Below, one piece after another: positions 15,518-22,291 of a DNA stretch of 37,509 nt; the stretch's first letter is position 1; every line of letters begins with the position of its first letter. The notes under the pieces were generated by a model, which was not told the origin of the DNA, made no database searches, and saw only the letters and a program-made list of their open reading frames with translations. The DNA is from Candidatus Altarchaeota archaeon (GTDB lineage Archaea; Altiarchaeota; Altiarchaeia; IMC4; QMZM01), in assembly GCA_016931955.1 (NCBI GenBank), contig JAFGDV010000012.1, positions 1-37,509 on the forward strand, in the 5' to 3' direction. The translations under genes were made by a program, and so were the position numbers.

Positions 15518-17604
15518 GTCTTCTTTTTTCCGTCTATTTCCTTGAGCCAGTCGTCTATTGTCTTCTCTACTTCCGCCAGTTTGTGGTGTTCCTGCAGTAG
15601 TTTTTCTTTTTTCTGGTGTATTTGTTCCCACCATTTTTCGACTTCTTCTGGGGTCTTTGGCATCCGGTGGTGTTCTTCGGTGGTCTTCTTTATTATCAAT
15701 GTGGCGGCTATTATGCTTACTACCAGCATTACTATTAGCACCTCTGTTATCGGCAGCTCTCCCTCTTTTTTAGGTGTCAATGGTTCTGGGTCTATTAGGT
15801 CTTCTATTCCGTCTCCGTCTGTGTCTTTGTTGTATGGGTTCGTGCCTTTCTGGCTTTCTTCGTAATCTGTTAGCCCGTCTTTGTCTGAGTCTATGAACAT
15901 GGTCTCTGGTTGCAGTGGGTGGGGGTCTATTCCGTCTATCAGCTTGTCTCCGTCTGTGTCGTTTTTGTATGGGTCTGTTCCCATCATCGTCTCATTGTAG
16001 TTGCTGAGTCCGTCCTTGTCTGAGTCTATGAACAGGTCCTTGTGCAGTAACGGGTATTTGTCTAGTGAGTCTATCATCCCGTCGCCGTCTGTGTCGTTGT
16101 TGTATGGGTCTGTGCCTATCCTTAATTCATCATAGTCTAGTATTCCGTCTCCGTCGGCATCGTATATGAGGTCTTCTTTTATGAGTGGGTGCGGGTCGTA
16201 CATGTCTGTTATCCCGTCGCCGTCTGTGTCTACGTTATAGGGGTTTGTCCCGCTCATTGTCTCGTTGTAGTCGCTTAGTCCGTCTCCGTCTGAGTCCGTG
16301 TAGAGGTCTTCTGTTTCCAGTGGGTGGGGGTCCATTGAATCCGGTAATCCATCCCCGTCGGTGTCTTTGTTTGTCTTGTTCGTCCCCATCACCTTCTCCA
16401 CGTAGTCTATGACTCCGTCCTCGTCTGTGTCGTTTGTGTACCCGAATAGGTACATCTTGTTGTCGTTGGCTCCTATCAGTAGTTCGGGTATTTTGTCTCC
16501 GTTCAGGTCCACTATCTTTGGTGTTGACTGTATTGAGGTGTTCAGCCAGTGGCTCCATTTCCTGGTCAGGTTCCAATCCAGCACATATATTGTCCCCTTT
16601 GTCGTGGCCACTATTATATCTTTTCTGCCGTCTAGGTCTATGTCTTCTACTTGTGGTTTCGTTTTTATGGCGCCGTCTAGTGTTGTCTTCTTTTTGAGTT
16701 TTCCGTTGTAGTCTAGCATGTACAGGTTTTTGTCTGTTGACCCGAATATTACCTCTGTTGTTCCATTGTTGTCTATGTTGTTTATCGTCGGAGCCGCCTC
16801 TATCCCTCCCTTCGTTGTGTAGTTCCATCTCCTGTATACTTCGTAGACGTCGTATTCTTTTCCAGTCGTCTTTCTATGCCCTAGTGAATGCATTATTCCG
16901 TCCCCTGATCCTGCGAATATTTCTCTCCCGTTTGTTTCCACCGCTAGTATGTCTCCTCCTGTCTGGTAGCTCCATATTGACAGCATCGGGTATTTTATTA
17001 TGTATACTTTGTTGTCGTCTGATCCTAGTATTATCTCTGGTTCTTTGTCTGCGTCTATGTCTGTTATCTTTGGCGTTGACTGTATTTTGTCCATGGTCTT
17101 GTATTCCCACACGTGTTTTCCTTTTAGGTCTAGTAGGTATATTCTCGCGTCTCCTGACGTCAACGCTATCAGTTGTTTTCCTTTGAATTCGCCTGTCGCC
17201 GCTGCTCCCATTATTTTCCCCTTGGTCGTGTAGTTCCACATATGTGTTCCATTACTGTTTATCGCGTACACTATTCCATCCCATGCTCCTACTATCACGT
17301 CCTTTAGTGTGTCGTTGTTTAGGTCTATCAGTAATGGAGTTGAGGATATGCTTCCCCCTGTCTTGTAGCTCCATTCTTCTCTTCCTAGCGCGTCTACCAC
17401 ATATATTTTTCCGTCTCGGCTTCCGTATATTATCTCCGTTATTGTGTCGTTGTCTATGTCTGCTGTTGCCGGCGCCCCTGTATTCCAGTTTTCTGCTGTG
17501 TGCGTCCATATTATCCCGAATCCCTCTAAACTGAGGTTTTCCTGTGCTGTCGCCTGCATCGTCAGTATCAGCAGCATTATCGTGATTGCTTTTTTTGTCT
17601 GCAT
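15514..17604 (-). CDS. Secreted membrane-anchored beta-propeller protein with TSP3 calcium-binding repeats
   Basis: 696 residues. The signal peptide is KKAITIMLLILTMQATAQ. Residues about 25-405 contain repeated DIDxDxxxEIIxGSxDGKIYxxD blades (FG-GAP/PQQ-like propeller). Residues about 405-620 are five units of roughly 45 residues, each D.D.DG..DY.E...GT[N/D]P...DTDGDG..D..DP.PL, the Ca-binding thrombospondin type 3 layout. A membrane helix (ITEVLIVMLVVSIIAATLII) is followed by a charged 55-residue cytoplasmic tail, predicted coiled coil, ending IDDWLKEIDGKKKT. The last codons of this gene are the parent of repeat copies A-D. It is divergent from the gene at 17637 with only 32 nt between starts. 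Probable role: cell-surface recognition or adhesion. Confidence 0.85.
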   Translation of the reverse strand: MQTKKAITIMLLILTMQATAQENLSLEGFGIIWTHTAENWNTGAPATADIDNDTITEIIYGSRDGKIYVVDALGREEWSYKTGGSISSTPLLIDLNNDTLKDVIVGAWDGIVYAINSNGTHMWNYTTKGKIMGAAATGEFKGKQLIALTSGDARIYLLDLKGKHVWEYKTMDKIQSTPKITDIDADKEPEIILGSDDNKVYIIKYPMLSIWSYQTGGDILAVETNGREIFAGSGDGIMHSLGHRKTTGKEYDVYEVYRRWNYTTKGGIEAAPTINNIDNNGTTEVIFGSTDKNLYMLDYNGKLKKKTTLDGAIKTKPQVEDIDLDGRKDIIVATTKGTIYVLDWNLTRKWSHWLNTSIQSTPKIVDLNGDKIPELLIGANDNKMYLFGYTNDTDEDGVIDYVEKVMGTNKTNKDTDGDGLPDSMDPHPLETEDLYTDSDGDGLSDYNETMSGTNPYNVDTDGDGITDMYDPHPLIKEDLIYDADGDGILDYDELRIGTDPYNNDTDGDGMIDSLDKYPLLHKDLFIDSDKDGLSNYNETMMGTDPYKNDTDGDKLIDGIDPHPLQPETMFIDSDKDGLTDYEESQKGTNPYNKDTDGDGIEDLIDPEPLTPKKEGELPITEVLIVMLVVSIIAATLIIKKTTEEHHRMPKTPEEVEKWWEQIHQKKEKLLQEHHKLAEVEKTIDDWLKEIDGKKKT

Positions 17605-17636
17605 TTTAGTATATTATTAATTCTCTTTCGATTAAA

Positions 17637-17933
17637 ATGGATGTCTTATCTCTTGTTCGGGTTGTCTTGGGTCTTTTCTTTTATCTCTTTGTCCCCGGCT
17701 TCGCAGTGTCTTATGCCATCTTCCCCAAGGAAGAGATCGACTTGATTGAAAGGATCACTCTTTCTCTGGCCTTCAGCGTCACCATGACTCCCTTATTCGT
17801 CTTAATCCTGAATCTTTCTCTCGGAGTCGAATATTTTCCCATCGACCTTCTTCATTCTCTCCTGGCCTCTCTTTTCCTGATCTTTGTTTCCTGTCTTGTC
17901 TGGCTTTATAGGGTGGGTCGTCTGAGATTTTGA
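17637..17933 (+). CDS. DUF1616-like membrane protein, short or truncated
   Basis: 98 residues with three or four helices. VRVVLGLFFYLFVPGFAVSYAIFPKEEIDLIERITLSLAFSVTMTPLFVLILN matches the start of DUF1616 archaeal membrane proteins (LFVPGxxxxxAxFPxxxxLxxxERxxLSxxxSxxxxPL). Family members usually continue into an extracellular domain of a hundred or more residues; here a stop follows the last helix (WLYRVGRLRF). Either this is a natural short form or the C-terminal part was lost in the rearranged region that follows. The function of DUF1616 is unknown. Confidence 0.65.
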   Translation: MDVLSLVRVVLGLFFYLFVPGFAVSYAIFPKEEIDLIERITLSLAFSVTMTPLFVLILNLSLGVEYFPIDLLHSLLASLFLIFVSCLVWLYRVGRLRF

Positions 17934-18244
17934 TTTTTTTGTCTGTATGAGTGCGAGCCTACTATTATCTCTGTTCATCATGTCTATTTCCCTTCGTCTT
18001 CTTTGTTGTTGGCTGCAGTTGTAGGTGATCTTGGCGGGAGTGTGTTTTAGAGTTTCTGTAGGGTGTTTTTTGTTTTGTCTATTAGTTCTTCTATGTTGTC
18101 TGCAGCTGTTATGTATTGTTGTTCTTTGTATAGCGTTTTGTGGTGTCTCTGTTCTCTGCTGGGTTTTAGGAGGCGAACAATATTGTGTTGTAGGGTGTGG
18201 GGGACTATAGTTGGGGGGTGGTGTCTGTGAACTCTTTTGAGGGG
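17934..18244 (-). repeat. Gene-less stretch of decayed fragments: AbiEii 3' end and sorting-tail Cys motif
   Basis: Positions 18013-18103 match 18974-19064 with about three differences in 91 nt. On the reverse strand this is the end of the AbiEii gene (NIEELIDKTKNTLQKL, stop) followed in another frame by TPAKITYNCSQQQ, the Cys motif before the sorting tail. Positions 17974-17998 (TTCATCATGTCTATTTCCC...) recur at 22805-22829 with one difference. No intact gene is visible; a plus-strand frame at 18025-18210 has no recognisable features. Confidence 0.65.
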
Positions 18245-18493
18245 TTATTTGTAGATGTTTTTTCTGTGCCCTATCTTTAGGACTAGGATTAGGAGTTTGT
18301 CTTTTTCTATGTCCATTAGGATTCGGTGGTCTCCGACTCTTAGTTTGTAGCCGGGGTCTCCCACTAGTTTGGTGACGTGGGCTTCGGGTCGTATTCTGAT
18401 TCTTTCTATTGCCGAGATTATTCTTTCCTGCTGTTCTCGTCCGAGTTTTTTGTATTGTTTTTTGGCTGTGTCTGAGAAGAAGACGTCGTACAT
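18245..18493 (-). CDS. RelE/ParE-family toxin
   Basis: 82 residues. YDVFFSDTAKKQYKKLGREQQERIISAIERI is the N-terminal strand and helix pair, and KLVGDPGYKLRVGDHRILMDIEKDKLLILVLKIGHRKNIY is the beta sheet with the C-terminal HRKNIY that carries catalytic-type residues in RelE toxins. It would be a ribosome-dependent mRNA interferase or a gyrase poison. It directly follows its antitoxin with no gap. The length and motifs look intact. Confidence 0.88.
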   Translation of the reverse strand: MYDVFFSDTAKKQYKKLGREQQERIISAIERIRIRPEAHVTKLVGDPGYKLRVGDHRILMDIEKDKLLILVLKIGHRKNIYK

Positions 18494-18709
18494 TTATTTC
18501 ATCTCTGCTTTTATTTGGTTGAGTGTGTGGATTTTCCCTGCTTTTATTTCGGCGCGGGCTTCTTCTAGTTCTTTTTTTGTTTCGGCGTTCAGTTCTGTTG
18601 TGTCTTCGATCAGGTTTTGGATTACTTCTTCGTAGGTTTCTCTGTCGGAGAGTTTTCTTTTGTTTAGTGTTTCCTGTAGTTTGTTGCTTATCTGGATCGT
18701 AGTTGCCAT
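18494..18709 (-). CDS. RelB-like ribbon-helix-helix antitoxin
   Basis: 71 residues. ATTIQISNKLQETLNKRKLSDRETYEEVIQNLIED is the archaeal ribbon-helix-helix pattern (TIQIS strand, two helices, with S..ETYEEVI). It is followed by a helical tail (ETKKELEEARAEIKAGKIHTL) that should wrap the toxin. It likely binds the ATACTATA repeats in its own promoter. It is adjacent to the RelE-like gene, stop to start. Confidence 0.85.
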   Translation of the reverse strand: MATTIQISNKLQETLNKRKLSDRETYEEVIQNLIEDTTELNAETKKELEEARAEIKAGKIHTLNQIKAEMK

Positions 18710-18714
18710 AGTAA

Positions 18715-18743
18715 ACTATAGTATGTTATAGTATATAAATACC
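18715..18743 (-). promoter_or_regulatory. RelB promoter with tandem ATACTATA operator repeats
   Basis: On the minus strand TATTTATATAC (about 18731-18743) is a TATA box centred about 27 nt before the ATG at 18709, so the transcript is nearly leaderless. Two direct copies of ATACTATA (18727-18734 and 18717-18724), 10 bp apart (one helical turn), lie between TATA box and start. ACTATAGT at 18715-18722 is also a palindrome. Ribbon-helix-helix antitoxins typically bind such spaced repeats. Confidence 0.6.
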
Positions 18744-18876
18744 CCCATGCATCCATCTGTATCGAGCTGACTGTATGTGTTTATTCTCCAAAGGAACCCG
18801 CATATTTCAACGTTTTTTGTTTGTTGGGGGTAGCATAGGATCTGTTGGCTGTCTAAGGAAGAAAACTCTTTCTCTT

Positions 18877-18985
18877 TTATCTGCGTCTTGTTATCAGGTA
18901 CGCTACTGTCGGCGTCGTCAGCAGTATTAGTATTGTTGTCTCTGTGGTGTTGTATTCTGGCACCTGTTTTTGTCTGCAGCTGTAG
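18877..18985 (-). pseudogene. Orphan VPE-type sorting-tail fragment downstream of AbiEii
   Basis: The reverse strand reads ITYSCRQKQVPEYN, then a hydrophobic stretch with LILLTTPTVAYLI, then TRRR and TAA. This is a nearly intact copy of the tail of the NosD-like protein at 24833 (TYTCSQQQVPEFN...TTPGIAYLITRKR). No body of a surface gene precedes it; the frame runs directly into the 3' end of the AbiEii gene in a different frame. Confidence 0.75.
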
Positions 18986-19007
18986 GTGATTGTGGCGGGA
19001 GTGTGTT

Positions 19008-19844
19008 TTAGAGTTTCTGTAGGGTGTTTTTTGTTTTGTCTATTAGTTCTTCTATGTTGTCTGCCATGTCTCTGCTTACTCTGTAGGAGGATATGAAGCC
19101 TTTTATTCTGTCTTCTCTCAGCTTTAGTAGGTTGGTTTGGCAGGAAGTGATCACTTCCTCTGTTTTGTGGCTGCTTCCTCTCCTCCGAAGGTCTCTTCTA
19201 ATCTCTGTGGGTACCTGGCTGTAATCGATCCTCTTTTTCGGATAGTTTATGAGTGCTATCACGTCGAATAGGTCTTTGTAGTGGGCTCGGCCTACGTGGA
19301 CCTTATCTGATCTGGCAGAGATCACAATCTTGTTGGCGAGTAGCATCTCTATTGGAGTTATCTTCTGTTTGAATGCGTAGTCGTCTAATATGCCTGGGAG
19401 CGTGTTGAAGTCTGTTTCATCTGGTTTTCTTAGGACTGTCTTTGTGTTGACTTGTACTTTGATTAGGTGGGCGTTGATTTTTTCGCCTTCGAATCGTGTC
19501 TCTGTTTTGTATATTGTCGGAGCTATTCTGTAGTAGGTCAGGGCTCCTGTGAATCTGTTGTATTTGCCTCCTCTTAGCCCTAGTTCCTCCATCTCTGTTC
19601 GTGTTTCTTCTATTGTTTTCTCTTCTTCGAGGTCGTAGTCTAAGTCCATTGATATCCTCCTGTTTGTTTCTTTTATGAACTGTTGGACTGCTGTGCCTCC
19701 TTTTAAGACGATTTTTTGTCTGCGGAGGAGGTTTGCTGTGTCCATGAGCCATATCAGGAACTCGGTTTGTAGTCGGGGGTGGCCTGTTTTCTCTGATATT
19801 CTTTTTATGTTTTCTTCGTTCAGCAGCTGTTTTAGTTCATGCAT
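19008..19844 (-). CDS. abiEii: AbiEii-family nucleotidyltransferase toxin
   Basis: 278 residues. IVLKGGTAVQQFI is the GG[T/S] motif and RISMDLDYDLE the RxSxDxD metal site of AbiEii/AbiGii nucleotidyltransferases. Further conserved segments are TPIEMLLANKIVIS and RAHYKDLFDVIALI. AbiEii toxins modify tRNA or growth machinery and act as type IV TA or abortive-infection effectors. The start overlaps the end of AbiEi by 8 nt. The last codons and downstream sequence are duplicated at 18013-18103. Confidence 0.88.
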   Translation of the reverse strand: MHELKQLLNEENIKRISEKTGHPRLQTEFLIWLMDTANLLRRQKIVLKGGTAVQQFIKETNRRISMDLDYDLEEEKTIEETRTEMEELGLRGGKYNRFTGALTYYRIAPTIYKTETRFEGEKINAHLIKVQVNTKTVLRKPDETDFNTLPGILDDYAFKQKITPIEMLLANKIVISARSDKVHVGRAHYKDLFDVIALINYPKKRIDYSQVPTEIRRDLRRRGSSHKTEEVITSCQTNLLKLREDRIKGFISSYRVSRDMADNIEELIDKTKNTLQKL

Positions 19845-20550
19845 TTATTCCTCCTTCTATGAATTTTCGTTCTTCTTCTGTCGGTTTTTTTTGTGTTGTC
19901 TTTACCTTGTAGCCTTTCTCTGATAGGACTGTGAGTATCTTTTTCAGGTATTCTAGTGTTCCTGTTTCTTGGGCTGCTTCTGTGAGTTGCTTCTGGTTGA
20001 ATCCTCTTTCTATGTAGTCGCATATGGCTGGTATGGCGTAGAACTGTATTATTTCTGGCTCCATTAGTAGGGTTTCTGTTATCGCTGTTTCGGGTGTGGC
20101 TATGTTGGCTTCTCTGTCTTCGAAGACTGTTCTTCTGTAGTTTTCTTTTTTTATCTGCCTCTTTATTGTTTTTATCTCGGCTTCCATTGTTTTGTTGTAG
20201 GCTTTTATCTGTTTATCGTCTTCTACTGTGAGGTAGTATTCTCTGCTGGATGCGAGTCCGTAGTATGATAGTGCTGATGGTCCTGTGATATAGTATCCTT
20301 GGTTGTATGTTTTTTCCATGAAGCCTATGATGTCTTTTCCGTAGGTGTTTTTTATCAGGTATTCTTCTGGTTTGTTTAGTTTGTATCTTCCTTTGGCTGT
20401 TTTTGTTATCATTCCTTTTTTCTGCATTCTGGTGGCGACTACTTTTGCGTTGTTTTCGGTTGTATTCAGTATTCTGCTTATGTCTTTTGTTGTGAATTCT
20501 TTTTCCCCGAGTCTCAGGTATAGTAGGGTGTAGCGTTCGGTGATTTTCAT
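19837..20550 (-). CDS. abiEi: AbiEi-family antitoxin / transcriptional repressor
   Basis: 237 residues. ERYTLLYLRLGEKEFTTKDISRILNTTENNAKVVATRMQKKGMITKTAKGRYKL is an N-terminal winged helix, followed by an AbiEi-type central region (GYYITGPSALSYYGLASSREYYLTV). It would repress its own promoter and counter AbiEii. Immediately upstream lie TGTAAC direct repeats and the inverted repeat TGTAACTT-N7-AAGTTACA, good candidate operators. It overlaps AbiEii by 8 nt. Confidence 0.83.
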   Translation of the reverse strand: MKITERYTLLYLRLGEKEFTTKDISRILNTTENNAKVVATRMQKKGMITKTAKGRYKLNKPEEYLIKNTYGKDIIGFMEKTYNQGYYITGPSALSYYGLASSREYYLTVEDDKQIKAYNKTMEAEIKTIKRQIKKENYRRTVFEDREANIATPETAITETLLMEPEIIQFYAIPAICDYIERGFNQKQLTEAAQETGTLEYLKKILTVLSEKGYKVKTTQKKPTEEERKFIEGGINA

Positions 20551-20629
20551 TTTTTGTAACTTGTAACATAATTACTGTTTTTGTAACTTAAATATCAAGT
20601 TACAGAAATCGTAACTATTCCCTGATTTT
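20551..20629 (-). promoter_or_regulatory. AbiE promoter and operator
   Basis: TGTAACTT (20582-20589), a 7-nt spacer and AAGTTACA (20597-20604) form a perfect inverted repeat. Its spacer overlaps a TATA-like GATATTTAA about 43 nt before the start. Two more TGTAAC copies lie at 20555-20560 and 20562-20567. A copy of this region lacking the right arm is found at 21552-21603. Confidence 0.6.
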
Positions 20630-20632
20630 GAT

Positions 20633-20717
20633 TTACGCGGGTCTTTTTCTCTTCCTCAGGTACGCTATTCCCGGCGTCGTCTTTGTTGTTTGTCTCTGTG
20701 GTGTTGTATTCTGGCTC
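20633..20717 (-). pseudogene. Frameshifted VPE-type sorting-tail fragment downstream of HEPN gene
   Basis: The reverse strand reads EPEYNTTET, then after a frame change TPGIAYLRKRKRPA and a stop. This matches the VPEYN...TTPGIAYL...RKR tail layout. It lies between the HEPN stop at 20793 and the AbiE operator and has no upstream coding body. Confidence 0.65.
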
Positions 20718-20792
20718 TTTATTCGTCAGTGTGGATGCTCCGTGTTGTTGTCTTGCACTGTTTTTTTTGGAGGGAATCAGTTGTGCTTGTTT

Positions 20793-21161
20793 TTAGAGAA
20801 GCTTTTTAATGTCCTCAATAAGCTTTTCGGCTGCTGTTATAGCTTCTTCTGCATCGGCTTTTGAGATGTCTGATATGATTCCATAGTCTGCTTTCTCTCT
20901 TTCTTCTTGTGTTGTTGCAAAATCCCTGAAGGTGTCTTGGCTTAGTTCTCCTGTTTTAACGTATTCTTCGGCGATTTTGGGTATAACTCCTCTATGTGTT
21001 TTTGGATAGATGTCTTTTGTAGATAGTAGAGCTCTTGCTGCGAAGAACATTGAGTAGTATGCCCTGCTTAAAGCATCAGAGTAGTGTTTGTCTTCCAGTA
21101 AGTCTTTTGCTGCTTCGAGTTTTTCTCTTGCTTTTTCCATTAACATGTCTTTTTCATCCAA
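20793..21161 (-). CDS. HEPN-domain protein of a HEPN-MNT pair
   Basis: 122 residues. AREKLEAAKDLLEDKHYSDALSRAYYSMFFAARALLSTKDIYPKTHRGVIPKI is the HEPN consensus (YYxMFxAARALL...KTHxGV). It is of the UPF0332-like type rather than DUF86. It is coupled to the upstream MNT gene by an 8-nt overlap. The pair may be a TA module, with HEPN as toxin or as the nucleotidyltransferase substrate. Confidence 0.83.
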   Translation of the reverse strand: MDEKDMLMEKAREKLEAAKDLLEDKHYSDALSRAYYSMFFAARALLSTKDIYPKTHRGVIPKIAEEYVKTGELSQDTFRDFATTQEEREKADYGIISDISKADAEEAITAAEKLIEDIKKLL

Positions 21162-21465
21162 TTAGAACACCATTTTTTTCTATTTCGGAGATGAAGTGTG
21201 TTTTTCTGATTTTTTTGTAGTCTTTTTGTGTGATGATTTTTGCTGAGATGTAGACTGATTTTTCTAGGAGGGTTTTGACTACGTCTTCCATTATTTTTTT
21301 CTTTATTTTTCTTTTGCTGCTTTCTGAGATTAGCATCATGTCTATGTCTGACTTTTCCTTGTCTTTTCCGCTTGCTACGGAGCCGTAGAGTATGATTTTT
21401 TTTATTTCTGGGTTTTTTTTCTTGACTGTGTATGCGAAATCTTCTGCTATTTTTTTTCTGTTCAT
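21154..21465 (-). CDS. MNT nucleotidyltransferase of a HEPN-MNT pair
   Basis: 103 residues. IKKIILYGSVASGKDKEKSDIDMMLI holds the GS...SDxD nucleotidyltransferase motif. The C-terminal part (KTHFISEIEKNGVLIG) is as in short MNT proteins encoded beside UPF0332-type HEPN proteins. It overlaps the HEPN gene. It is the probable antitoxin. Confidence 0.83.
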   Translation of the reverse strand: MNRKKIAEDFAYTVKKKNPEIKKIILYGSVASGKDKEKSDIDMMLISESSKRKIKKKIMEDVVKTLLEKSVYISAKIITQKDYKKIRKTHFISEIEKNGVLIG

Positions 21466-21509
21466 TTTTTTGGTAAAGGTATTTTGTTTTCCAGATTTAA
21501 AATGGTTTT

Positions 21510-21603
21510 CCGGCGTCGTCTTTGTTGTTTGTCTGCATGTGTGGGTGGTTGTTACTGTTTTTGTAACTTAAATATACAGAAATCGTAACTATCCCCTGAT
21601 TTT
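21510..21603. repeat. Partial duplicate of the AbiE operator and tail-fragment region
   Basis: 21510-21534 (CCGGCGTCGTC...) repeats 20671-20695 exactly. 21552-21603 repeats 20572-20629 except for a 6-nt deletion that removes the right arm of the AbiE operator, plus one substitution. In both places the operator copy lies beside a sorting-tail fragment. The MNT-HEPN pair lies between the two copies. Confidence 0.8.
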
Positions 21604-21662
21604 CATCAAATATGCTGTCCCAGGAGTCGTTTTTATTCTTGGATGGGGGTCAGTTCAGGGAT
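21589..21662 (-). pseudogene. Frameshifted sorting-tail fragment downstream of the caspase-like operon
   Basis: The reverse strand reads IPELTPI, then in another frame KTTPGTAYLMKIRG and a stop. The VPEF..I and TTPGIAYL blocks of the NosD-like protein's tail are both recognisable, with the hydrophobic middle mostly deleted. It lies 28 nt after the caspase-like gene's stop. Confidence 0.6.
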
Positions 21663-21689
21663 TGTTGGTGAGGTGGGTGGGGTGGATAA

Positions 21690-22291
21690 TTATTTGGCCA
21701 GTTTCATGTCTTTGTCGCCTAGGATTGTCTGGCCTTCGTGGTTGCTCCAGAGTGCCATGATGGAAGCCAGTGCTCCCGGCTCTGTTTCGTTTTTCATGAG
21801 TTTTAGAATGTTTTTCCTCACCATATTTTTGGACTTCTCTGAGGCCTGTTGTGCGCTGTTGCCTTTGAGTAGGGAAACAACGACTAGATTGGAGGGTTCA
21901 AGGAAGAGTTTGGCTGTCTCGTCTTTCAACGGCGTCGCTGATCGTCTCTCATCTATCCAGAAACTGAAGGGGGTATTGTAGCCTATGAAGCATCCGCCTT
22001 TTAGGGTGCATGCTTTTCCCAGGGAGGCTGCTGCGTAGCAGGCTCGGGCGTAGACTATCTTTTTGCTTAGGATGTTATGGTTTACGTCTTCTTCCACCAA
22101 AACTTCTTCTATGCCTCTGATTTTGTCGCCGTATATGTGTTTTTCATCTCCGTGGGCGTTGAAGAAGATCAGCGGCGGATTTTTCTCTGAGACTATATTT
22201 GAGAAATTTTTTTGTGTGAGGCGTGGTCTCTCCAGGTCTAAGACTTTGGTGTTCTTTTTTTTGGCTGACTTAATGACTTTGCTGGCGTCAT
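21690..22291 (-). CDS. Caspase-fold (clan CD-like) cysteine peptidase, reading frame broken or recoded at an A8 run
   Basis: In one frame the sequence reads KKKNTKVLDLERPRLTQKNF, then PPLIFFNAHGDEKHIYGDK with the HG of caspase-like peptidases, then KKIVYARACYAAASLGKAC with the candidate catalytic Cys. It continues with GCFIGYNTPFSFWIDE and a helical end rich in FLEPSNLVVVSLLKGN. Clan CD enzymes use this His-Gly/Cys dyad. No ATG, GTG or TTG precedes the His in that frame. An ATG at 22291, overlapping the upstream stop as ATGA, is in another frame and meets a stop after 17 codons. A -1 slip on the run at 22255-22262 (A AAA AAA) joins the two. So this is either a frameshifted gene, a recoded one, or one that has lost its N-terminus. 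Confidence 0.6.

Noticed and set aside
11501..15597. CRISPR-like reading of the regularly spaced tail repeats
   Set aside because: The repeats are few, long, unequal in length and separated by whole TA genes, not by short unique spacers.
14735..15634. 299-codon minus-strand frame across the MNT-HEPN pair
   Set aside because: It is the chance extension of tail copy D through the opposite strand of the TA genes; only the last 22 codons or so derive from a real gene.
18025..18210. Plus-strand 61-codon frame rich in Cys and Leu
   Set aside because: It is antisense to the duplicated AbiEii end and has no plausible start signal or family.
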